64,000 nucleotides of DNA from an uncultured Burkholderiales bacterium. Lineage in GTDB: Bacteria; Pseudomonadota; Gammaproteobacteria; Burkholderiales; Burkholderiaceae_C. A program made the translations under genes and the position numbers. The notes beneath the pieces are model-generated. The model saw nothing but the letters and a program-made list of their open reading frames with translations, had not been told where the DNA came from and ran no database searches. Location: positions 1 through 64,000 of the forward strand of contig CAIKVH010000070.1 of assembly GCA_903830725.1 (NCBI GenBank), written 5' to 3'. Shown piece after piece: positions 53,516 to 61,132 of the stretch (positions within the stretch are counted from its first letter, which is position 1; each line of letters starts with the position of its first letter).

Positions 53516-54280
53516 TCAAGCTCCTAGTGACATGGAGATGATACTGTTTACGAGTTGATTAAACATTGTTGGGTCTGCACCAGGAACAAACTCTGGAGTA
53601 ACGCTGTATGTCCCGTCAACACTAACGCAGGGGGTGTTCGTTACTTTTAGGGCTTTGCAAAGATCAATTAAATCTGTCAAATCCTCAGTTAATATGTTTT
53701 TGTTTTTTAATACTGTGGATGGCAAGCTTACGGATATATGACTTGAGGTGGCAATTTTTTGAATTACTCCCCAATTTTTACTACTCAACCCCTGTGTTTG
53801 ACAAGCTACAAAACTTGCCTGAACAAATTGTTTTAAATGCGTTGGAAAATATCTCCTAACGGCTAAATAGGAGAGAGCGTAAGCTGCACTGTCTTTGGTA
53901 TTCGGTAAAGCAGAGAGTTCGAACCTGAGCTCTTTGGGGAGAGTTTTAGATAAATTGACGAAAAAATCAAAGTAACTCGCAGAGTAAGGACAGTTTGGAC
54001 TGAAGAAAACACGAACCGTGTTTTCCTCCGAGGCAACTGTTGTCACTTGGAGATAGGGTCTTATTTGCTGATTTTGAGTGGTGAGCTGAGGTGGGGGTAC
54101 AGAGGTAACTCCAGAGGTGAGTTCGGTCGCAACTATGCTCTGAGATCGGGGCGGATATGCCTGTGCGCCAAAGATCTGTACCGTAGACCCTGAGGCGATT
54201 AATGTCAAAGCTTTTTGTAAAAGATTTCTTTTACTCTCGAAATTAGTAAATATATTTTGTTTAAGCATAATGCGTTTCAT
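53516..54280 (-). CDS. exported DsbA-like thioredoxin-fold protein with CPYS active site
   Basis: A 254-residue protein with a weak N-terminal hydrophobic stretch (about 21-40, cut near AQA-YPP). The thioredoxin fold is recognisable from VRVFFSPNCPYSASYFDFF, with C97 and S100, and from the cis-proline segment VTNTPCVSVDGTYSVTPEF. The second active-site cysteine of DsbA is replaced by serine, so it cannot cycle as a normal oxidase; it could act as an isomerase, trap mixed disulfides or chaperone. It overlaps the 3' end of the secretion ATPase gene by 20 bp, indicating coupled expression. The neighbouring cysteine-rich TraN-like proteins are its plausible clients (inference). Confidence 0.75.
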   Translation of the reverse strand: MKRIMLKQNIFTNFESKRNLLQKALTLIASGSTVQIFGAQAYPPRSQSIVATELTSGVTSVPPPQLTTQNQQIRPYLQVTTVASEENTVRVFFSPNCPYSASYFDFFVNLSKTLPKELRFELSALPNTKDSAAYALSYLAVRRYFPTHLKQFVQASFVACQTQGLSSKNWGVIQKIATSSHISVSLPSTVLKNKNILTEDLTDLIDLCKALKVTNTPCVSVDGTYSVTPEFVPGADPTMFNQLVNSIISMSLGA

Positions 54281-55913
54281 CTGTGGTGATAGGTAAATCT
54301 AAAACGCTCTGACTGGACCCCAACAAATTCAGATCTGATTTATTACTCGCAGCAATTAACATGGTCCCAAGCTCAATAGGTATCTGGTAACTATTGCCTT
54401 GAAGTGAGTTTAGATTTGTCAAAACGCCCTTGTTCCTAGCATCAAGTAAGCCAAGATCCTCTGAGGCTAGAGGAGGAGCTGAAAAGCTCGATGTTTGCTG
54501 TGCCCTAAGGTAGCAATCAATCACCTCAGCAATAGCTCTATAGCTTAAGTTATAAGAAACCGCTAACTGAGACCGCAGAGGCAGCGTGCTGGCGGATTGT
54601 TGAAGGGTATCAAGCCTAACCATGCAGTCTGATAGTTTAGACTCTCCACTCTCAACACCTCTAAAGGCGCACATGGCCAGTGATTCGTAATAAAGCCGAT
54701 CCTTTACCGACTGGTAAATATCATCGCTTGTAAAGTTGGGTGAGCGTATGATTTTCTTAATTAAGTGATCAACATCTATGGCCTCAATTAAGGCTGTAGC
54801 TCCAAGCTTTTCGGTTGACCCCGTTTCTTTGAAATGGGTAGGAATTTTGATCTTATTTGATATCAGCCAATCTATTTCAGTTTTGTTCAAGTCACGCGAA
54901 ACACGGTTAGCCTCGTATTTTCCGATAAGTCGCTGAGCAAGTACGAGCTTTAAAGTGTCGGAGACGCGAAATGAGTCCTTTGCCTTGTCAATCGTTAGCT
55001 CCAAGATTCTGCTGATGGTTTGAGCAGCGTTACTTGCATGTATCGTAGCCAGTACCAGGTGCCCTGTTTGTGCGGCTTGCAGTGCAATTTCCATAGTCTC
55101 AGAATCCCTAATTTCTCCAATTAAGATAACGTCAGGGTCGGATCTAAGGGCGCTTTTAAGGCCGGCTGCAAAGCTTACCTGTCCATGAGTTTGGATTTGA
55201 GTGACTGGACCATTGCCCTTAAGTCGAAATTCAACTGGGTCTTCAATTGTGAAGATGGAGCGAGTTCCATCATTTAATTCACATAGCATCGCGTGCAAAA
55301 GAGTGGTTTTTCCAGAGCCGGTTGGCCCTGAAACCAATATCAAACCAGAAGGTTCGTGGATTGATTTTTTAATTAGTTGCTCAAGGGCGAATGTAAATCC
55401 AAGCTCGCTGAGTCTTGGAGTTCGTTGCTGGTCTAATATACGACACACGATACTAAACCCACTAAAGGTCTTTTGAAACTGTACCCGCACATCTGTTTTA
55501 TAGGTCTCGTTGGGATCGCAAATGAGACCTTGGTCTTTCGCCCACCAAGCTGGAAAGTCTAAGCTAAAACGCGCTGAAATAATCTCGGCCTGTGTTCCCC
55601 CAGCAGTGTTATTGGTTAGTTGTAGCAATTTTGTCTGAAAATGCATAGGATCACAATGCTCATTTTTAAAAGCATGATTAACGAATCCATCCTTTGTTCT
55701 GATATTGATAAAAACAGCAAGCTTGGCGTTGAACGATTTTGCGTTGAAATGGATATCTGAACTCTTAGTTTGTACAGCGTAGGCTAGGGACCTCAAAATG
55801 GCGCATTCAACTTCATAGTGCTCGGGGTGTTGAGATATATACATGAGCGATCTTCTTTCATCCCCCGAGAGCTTGAATAATTCTGCATATTTCGGGAGTT
55901 GAAAATCATTCAC
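54261..55913 (-). CDS. GspE/PilB/TraJ-type secretion ATPase
   Basis: A 550-residue hexameric traffic ATPase of the type II/IV secretion and pilus family. The N2-like domain has SSDIHFNAKSFNAKL. The motor domain carries Walker A GPTGSGKTT (196-204), the Asp box FTIEDPVEF (221-229), Walker B DPDVILIGEIRD (259-270) and the His box GHLVLATIHASN (284-295). The tetracysteine zinc motif of GspE/PilB is missing from the C-terminal domain. The last 150 residues are unlike PilB or PilT. No inner-membrane platform protein, prepilin, prepilin peptidase or secretin is in the window. It is the first gene of a two-gene operon with the CPYS protein, divergent from the TraN-like genes. Confidence 0.85.
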   Translation of the reverse strand: MNDFQLPKYAELFKLSGDERRSLMYISQHPEHYEVECAILRSLAYAVQTKSSDIHFNAKSFNAKLAVFINIRTKDGFVNHAFKNEHCDPMHFQTKLLQLTNNTAGGTQAEIISARFSLDFPAWWAKDQGLICDPNETYKTDVRVQFQKTFSGFSIVCRILDQQRTPRLSELGFTFALEQLIKKSIHEPSGLILVSGPTGSGKTTLLHAMLCELNDGTRSIFTIEDPVEFRLKGNGPVTQIQTHGQVSFAAGLKSALRSDPDVILIGEIRDSETMEIALQAAQTGHLVLATIHASNAAQTISRILELTIDKAKDSFRVSDTLKLVLAQRLIGKYEANRVSRDLNKTEIDWLISNKIKIPTHFKETGSTEKLGATALIEAIDVDHLIKKIIRSPNFTSDDIYQSVKDRLYYESLAMCAFRGVESGESKLSDCMVRLDTLQQSASTLPLRSQLAVSYNLSYRAIAEVIDCYLRAQQTSSFSAPPLASEDLGLLDARNKGVLTNLNSLQGNSYQIPIELGTMLIAASNKSDLNLLGSSQSVLDLPITTDETHYA

Positions 55914-56195
55914 TATCTGTATTCTCTATTCTGATTAAGGTATCCCGCGAATATATGCTGTTAATAAGGCTGTATGCTCTGGTTTTCTAATCGTTCAAAT
56001 AAAACGCAAGCCGATTTGGTTCAATACCCACATAAGTCAAAGCCTTTAGAGCTAAATACTGAATTCGATCTCAATTGCTGAGTTTAAAAAATTATTGAAG
56101 CGTTAAGAGGTATGGTCTGGAATCCATTTACTGCTATGACGCAGTTTAACTACCATTTTTTACTGGGTTCCAATGCAAGATAGAGTTAAGTGTTT

Positions 56196-58415
56196 ATGAA
56201 TCAAAATAGTAAGTTAGTGCAATTTGTACTTTTCTGCTTGTTTCAGACGTTCTATCTAAATAATGCGTCTGCACAGAACGCTCCTGCGCTTTCACCCTTG
56301 GCTGAGGGGTTGGAGTTTGCCAACAATATTAAGCCTACAGTACCCACGCAGTTGGTGAACCCTAAGGCGGTTAATTTCTCCACTTGGTCAAGTGTGAATA
56401 GTTCAGTTACTTTGCCGTCCAAAATGGGGGAATTCTCAACCCCATCCCTCAGTTCATCAATTGCAAATAAGTCCTCACAAGGCGCTTTGCTCGCATTTGG
56501 TCTAAATGCACAACTTGAGTGTGCCAATTACAGGCCTACGGGCAACACAAACGCTGATCAATACTGCGCTGCAGTGAATTTTATGTCTGGTTCTTGTATA
56601 CAGCCCAGCGCACAACAGTTCGAAATAATAGGTTCTTCGAACTCTTTCATTAAAAGTAATCCTAAGCAAAACTGCATAGGCACGTTCGGTTCGGGTGAAA
56701 ATTCTTTTGATTTCTCCCAGGCGTTTAGTCCCTTACTAGGTAATTCAATAATGAATAATCCGACTCAAAATGCTCCTGATGCGACTAATAACCCGTATAC
56801 AAGTGTCTGCCCAGAGATTGTGGGCGATAGCTCGAAGGTAATACAGGCTATTAAGCCAATACCTAAATACACTACAAATACGTGCTGGGTATCTTCCAAA
56901 ACAGATTTACAAAATTGCTCTCAAACGCTCAACGTTACTGTAGTTCAAAATTGGACTTCTCCCCTAGAATCAAGTGTATGTGCTAGTGGAGATTTGGTAG
57001 GTACTAATTGCGTAGTTGAAGTTAAAAATACGCCATCACAAGCCCTAGCTTGTCCAACTGGATTTACTCTGAGCCAGGATCAATGTTTGCAAACTATAGT
57101 TATCCCAGCAAACGCTAGTATTACATGCCCCCAAGGTGGCCAGTGGAGTAGCAGCGAACATCAATGCATCCAAATTGTTGCAACTATCATTCCCGCAACA
57201 CAGGCGATGAATGATTGCCCAGTGGGGACGCTCTTTGTATCAAACAATTGCGTACAAACGTTATCCTCCCCCGCAATTGGCGGGGCCCTTAGCTGTCCCT
57301 CCACGCAATCCCTGATCGGCTCTGTTTGTACAACTACCAACACCGTAACGAGTGTTGCAATTAAACAATTAAATTGCCCCGCTAACTCTCTATTAAATGG
57401 TACCCAGTGCACTCAAACAGTAACTAACCCAGCTACCCCGACCTATTATTGTCCCTCTGGAGGAGTTTTGAATTTACAAATATGCAGCACACAAAATATG
57501 ACCCCTAAAATCCAGCAACTAAGCTGTAACGGATTGGGTACCTTAACTAGCTATCAGCCGCCAGGAATGCCCTATCAATGCTATAAAGTACAGTCTGATC
57601 TTTCGTGCGGATTTATTGCATTTATTTACGGATTGACGAATGTAAATACAGAGACTTCAACGGGTAAGTCAGTATGTGTGGTGGGACCCATATGGATTCT
57701 GGGATGTCCTACTAATTCTGTAGTAACAGCTGGTGTTTGCTTACAAACTGTTCAAAGCGTTGCAAGCATTGGTAGCTATACATGCTCAGCCGGCACCCTC
57801 TCTAACGCCAATTGCTTACTTACAACTACAAGTTCTCCGCAAATCACCTATAGCTGCCCATCCCTAAATCCCCTTGATATTGCAAGCGGGAGTACTTCAA
57901 TTTTGATTGCTCAATCAGGTCAGTTCAATTGTATATCTACAATTACAACGACCGTTGCAGCTACTCCTTCCTACACTTGTGCAATTGGCTACACATTAAA
58001 TGTCGACGTCTGTCAGATCGTCGTCAGCAAGCCTGCCTCTGTTACGTACAGTTGTGCAAGTTCTGGGACTTTGCAGGGACAAAGCTGTGTGGGTCAAACC
58101 AATACCATCACTCAAGCCTTAACAACATATCAATGCTCAGACTCACAAGTCCTGGTCGGAACATCTTGCTCTACAACCTCATCCATACCTGCAAATATAA
58201 AGCTAAGTTGTCCGTCCGGATCCAGCCTATCTGAATCCAATGGGCTTGCTAGTAGTTGCGTAAGTTTATTACAAGTTCCAGTTCAAATTTTTCAATACTG
58301 TACAGATGCATCAATTCCCCAGTCTAAAGGTTGTGTTCAGTATTCAGTTAATTCAGTTTGGAATGATGCTTGTTTGCCGTTGGAGAAAAATTCAGGAGTG
58401 ACGCTTCTACTCTAG
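56196..58415 (+). CDS. large cysteine-rich exported protein with two-Cys repeats, TraN-like
   Basis: A 739-residue exported protein from ATG at 56196. The signal peptide (about 1-27) is cut near NASAQN. The first 250 residues form a Ser/Asn-rich domain containing GALLAFGLNAQLECAN. From about residue 260 to the end there are some sixteen units of 23-40 residues, each with two cysteines in the pattern CPxGxxLxxxxCxxTxxxPAxxxYx, for example CPTGFTLSQDQCLQT and CAIGYTLNVDVCQIV. Such units occur in the middle of some TraN-type mating-pair proteins (recalled, not searched). Disulfide pairing within each unit is likely, giving a stiff surface rod. It precedes a second TraN-like gene by 32 bp. Confidence 0.75.
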   Translation: MNQNSKLVQFVLFCLFQTFYLNNASAQNAPALSPLAEGLEFANNIKPTVPTQLVNPKAVNFSTWSSVNSSVTLPSKMGEFSTPSLSSSIANKSSQGALLAFGLNAQLECANYRPTGNTNADQYCAAVNFMSGSCIQPSAQQFEIIGSSNSFIKSNPKQNCIGTFGSGENSFDFSQAFSPLLGNSIMNNPTQNAPDATNNPYTSVCPEIVGDSSKVIQAIKPIPKYTTNTCWVSSKTDLQNCSQTLNVTVVQNWTSPLESSVCASGDLVGTNCVVEVKNTPSQALACPTGFTLSQDQCLQTIVIPANASITCPQGGQWSSSEHQCIQIVATIIPATQAMNDCPVGTLFVSNNCVQTLSSPAIGGALSCPSTQSLIGSVCTTTNTVTSVAIKQLNCPANSLLNGTQCTQTVTNPATPTYYCPSGGVLNLQICSTQNMTPKIQQLSCNGLGTLTSYQPPGMPYQCYKVQSDLSCGFIAFIYGLTNVNTETSTGKSVCVVGPIWILGCPTNSVVTAGVCLQTVQSVASIGSYTCSAGTLSNANCLLTTTSSPQITYSCPSLNPLDIASGSTSILIAQSGQFNCISTITTTVAATPSYTCAIGYTLNVDVCQIVVSKPASVTYSCASSGTLQGQSCVGQTNTITQALTTYQCSDSQVLVGTSCSTTSSIPANIKLSCPSGSSLSESNGLASSCVSLLQVPVQIFQYCTDASIPQSKGCVQYSVNSVWNDACLPLEKNSGVTLLL

Positions 58416-58447
58416 TCTAAATAATCGATTTTACAAATATTTACTCA

Positions 58448-60154
58448 ATGCATTCATTCAATTTAAGGCGATTTAGAGTTGGTATTACCGTAGTTTTTGT
58501 GTGCCTAGCTCCTTTTTTAATAAATACATTTACAAAAGTAGCACAAGCTTCAACATATATCCAAGGCGCTTGCAGTCCTATACCTGAGTCTAAAAAATGC
58601 ATTGATGCAACTCCCTGCAAGTTAGATACCTCTGGAGTACTTGTTTGTTTGGCTGGAGTTTCGCTATTAAATGAGGGGAAACCTTCTAGTTCGAATCCGC
58701 TTGGCTCACTTAGCGTTACAAAGGCATGTTGGCAATATAGCTTTGATTTTGCTTGTTCATCAGTATTAGGTTCTATTGAGCCAACCGGTTCGCTTGGAGG
58801 TTCAAGTTTAGTCCAATCCTCTGCTGGACTTATTCAGTCCCCTAATTTATTGGCTACTCCCGTACACAATGGATGCGCTTATGAGCAGTCTAATAACTTT
58901 TGTAGCTTAGTTAACAGCTTTTGCAGTAGCCAATTTCTTAGCGAGACTGGACAAACCCAGTGCGCTCAGTATCAACAAACTTACTCGTGTTTGGATCAGA
59001 CCACTACTTCGAATCTGGTTGCAACAGACTCACAGCCAGCGGTTTGCAGGACACCTCTTTTGCAAAGTGGTGCTTTGAGTTTAGGTGTCGGTAGCTTAGG
59101 ATACTCGCCGCTCGTTGCTCCTGTACCAAGTCCGAATTCATTTGCTCAAACTGCTATAGCGATGGAGATAGCAAATGAGATTCAGACTTACTCTGGCTGT
59201 GCTATGTCAGGTCAACAAGGATGTGTTGCCAAATCACTTTTTGGTGGCGTACGTGAGAGTTGTACAAAAGGTTGGTTAGGCCTGAAAAATTGTTGCACTT
59301 CTCAACCAGGAGCTAAGAGCAACTCGGCAATGCTAGGTTTGGTATTAGGCCCTATGGCCAGCACAGTCAAATACGCTGGCGAAAAGGCTGTCGATTTAGC
59401 CTCGCCTTACGTCTTTGATGCGATGTATTCAAATGGGGCTTATACCCAGGGTATGACTTCTGCAATCACACAAAGCGCAAACGTCCTAACAGATTCAGAG
59501 GGATTTGCTCAAACAACTATATTTGCTTCTGGTGGCGTGAATTTGAGCGCTTTTGGAATCAATATCGGAATGGGTGCCGCCCCTCTTGGTGGAGGATTAT
59601 TTGGGGCAACAACAGAGTTCAGCGCCTTGTCTTCAGCGTCACAGGGATATTATGTAAATTTTAATCCATATGTTTTTGCGGCCAATATGGCAGTGACTGT
59701 TATCGAGGAAATGGGGCAGTGTTCTGCAGATGAAGTTGTGTTGGCAATGCACCGCGGTCAAGATCTCTCGGTATACGTAAGTGAGGCGTGTATTGAGGAA
59801 GTGCCAATTACAAATACGTGCATAGCCTACCGCGATAATTACTGCTCTTTTAACGGCGTGTTGGGGAAAATAATTAACCAACAGGGTAAAGCTCAATTAG
59901 GTGATGATTTTTCTAGTTGCTCGGGTCTAAGCACAGAGCAAATTGCTAGTATTGACTTTACGAAAATCAATTTTTCCGAATTTACAGGTTTGCTGATGCA
60001 ACAGGCTACGACCAATTTACCTCAAAATATAGGGGCAAATTATCTTCCATTAGAGTCAAGTCGCAAGCAAGGATCTCAACAAAAGGTCGGTAACGGAACG
60101 GGATATCCGCTACTACCTCCGTCATCTCCCCAAACTACACCAAGTAGCCATTAA
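58448..60154 (+). CDS. TraN-family conjugal transfer/mating-pair-stabilisation-like protein
   Basis: A 568-residue exported protein with a signal peptide (about 1-36, cut near AQAS) and over 25 cysteines. Two segments are characteristic of TraN: VRESCTKGWLGLKNCC in the middle, and near the C-terminus CIAYRDNYCSFNGVLGKIIN followed by QQGKAQLGDDFSSCSGLSTEQ and IDFTKINFSEF (compare YCCF.SKLARII.EQGR.QLG...C.G..PE....IDFSKIDFSE). In F-type conjugation TraN sits in the outer membrane and contacts the recipient. Here no other tra gene is present. A Gly/Ala-rich hydrophobic stretch (about 290-400) might contact membrane. It follows the repeat protein in one operon. Confidence 0.8.
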   Translation: MHSFNLRRFRVGITVVFVCLAPFLINTFTKVAQASTYIQGACSPIPESKKCIDATPCKLDTSGVLVCLAGVSLLNEGKPSSSNPLGSLSVTKACWQYSFDFACSSVLGSIEPTGSLGGSSLVQSSAGLIQSPNLLATPVHNGCAYEQSNNFCSLVNSFCSSQFLSETGQTQCAQYQQTYSCLDQTTTSNLVATDSQPAVCRTPLLQSGALSLGVGSLGYSPLVAPVPSPNSFAQTAIAMEIANEIQTYSGCAMSGQQGCVAKSLFGGVRESCTKGWLGLKNCCTSQPGAKSNSAMLGLVLGPMASTVKYAGEKAVDLASPYVFDAMYSNGAYTQGMTSAITQSANVLTDSEGFAQTTIFASGGVNLSAFGINIGMGAAPLGGGLFGATTEFSALSSASQGYYVNFNPYVFAANMAVTVIEEMGQCSADEVVLAMHRGQDLSVYVSEACIEEVPITNTCIAYRDNYCSFNGVLGKIINQQGKAQLGDDFSSCSGLSTEQIASIDFTKINFSEFTGLLMQQATTNLPQNIGANYLPLESSRKQGSQQKVGNGTGYPLLPPSSPQTTPSSH

Positions 60155-60224
60155 CATTACCTAGCAATGTTCATTTGAGCTAGAAATCAATTTCGGTCCC
60201 TTTACTTTAAATGAGATTTTTACT

Positions 60225-60578
60225 TTGATACAGAATTCAAAAACAGCAATTTATTCTAATTTTTCATTATTCTTTAGAAAACGTAAGCTAGCCAATCTAA
60301 CTTCTATTTTATTTTTTCTTCTTTGCTTATTCCTAGGATGGAATGCGTTTCATCTATCCCAGCAACTAGAAATAATGAAAGGAAGGGGTTTATTGGATAG
60401 TTTAAAGATATCCGACCTTTCAAGCCAACTTGAATTGGCTCAAATAGAATTGGTTAAAATCCGCAAAGACACCGATGTAGCAATCGAAAACTCCAGACTC
60501 GAAGATGAGATCAAAATCAAGTCCTTCGCCTATCAAGCTTTGATTTGCGAGCAGGTCAGAAAGAAGCTAAAGTTATAA
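60225..60578 (+). CDS. small single-pass membrane protein with coiled coil
   Basis: A 117-residue protein starting at TTG 60225, since the nearest ATG (60212) is closed by a stop. It has a basic N-terminus (FFRKRKLANL), one membrane segment at about 24-44 (LTSILFFLLCLFLGWNAFHL) and then a helical Leu/Glu/Lys heptad-like region to the end. No family was recognised. It lies 70 bp after the TraN-like gene on the same strand and may be an inner-membrane assembly factor of that module. The unusual start lowers confidence. Confidence 0.5.
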   Translation: MIQNSKTAIYSNFSLFFRKRKLANLTSILFFLLCLFLGWNAFHLSQQLEIMKGRGLLDSLKISDLSSQLELAQIELVKIRKDTDVAIENSRLEDEIKIKSFAYQALICEQVRKKLKL

Positions 60579-60625
60579 CTTCTCTTCTTTTTGAAGTGGA
60601 TTAGTGCTTGGTTTTAACAAACCAA

Positions 60626-60961
60626 TCAGCGCTGGCACTTGTAGAGTGCAAAGACGCGACGCCCGTATTCTGTCATATCCTCTTTGACAACCGTATCTGC
60701 TCCACTATCTACTGCGCTGTTTCGGGCCATTTGTAGTAAGTTGGCTTCCACGTCATCGGCGCTTCTGGTGTAAAAACCAAATTCTGCCATTACGCTAACT
60801 GTAACTTTACCCATTGACTTACAAGAACTTACGTTATTGGAGTTTTGAAGGTTTACATTTACAGAGCCAGGGCGTACTTCGATCATGCGTGAGGCGCATC
60901 CAACGAGATGACTGCAAAGAAGTCCTACTGTAATGTAGAGTATGGTCTTGTAACGTTTCAT
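60626..60961 (-). CDS. DUF4156-like outer membrane lipoprotein
   Basis: A 111-residue lipoprotein with a signal ending in lipobox LVGC (C22). The mature part has SCKSMGKVTV, a central EANLLQMARNSAVDSGADTVV segment resembling DUF4156 (YjeI-type) proteins, and a terminal YKC. C48 and the last Cys could form a disulfide. The function is unknown. It converges with the small coiled-coil gene. Confidence 0.72.
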   Translation of the reverse strand: MKRYKTILYITVGLLCSHLVGCASRMIEVRPGSVNVNLQNSNNVSSCKSMGKVTVSVMAEFGFYTRSADDVEANLLQMARNSAVDSGADTVVKEDMTEYGRRVFALYKCQR

Positions 60962-61132
60962 TAGAGTCTTGGGAGATTAAAGGTGAAAGGTGAATTCAGA
61001 CTACATTTTAGACTTACCTATAGAGCAGATAGGCGATATTTGTCAAAACATTTAGTATATTTCTAATGAGCATTTCTAATGCGATGTTTGATTTTGAGTT
61101 AAAAAGAATACAAAAAGTTTAAACTAACTCCT

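Noticed and set aside
53516-60600. The TraN/ATPase region as an integrated mobile element
   Set aside because: No integrase, relaxase, attachment-site duplication or tRNA boundary was seen at either end, so mobility is not claimed; only the relation to conjugation proteins is.
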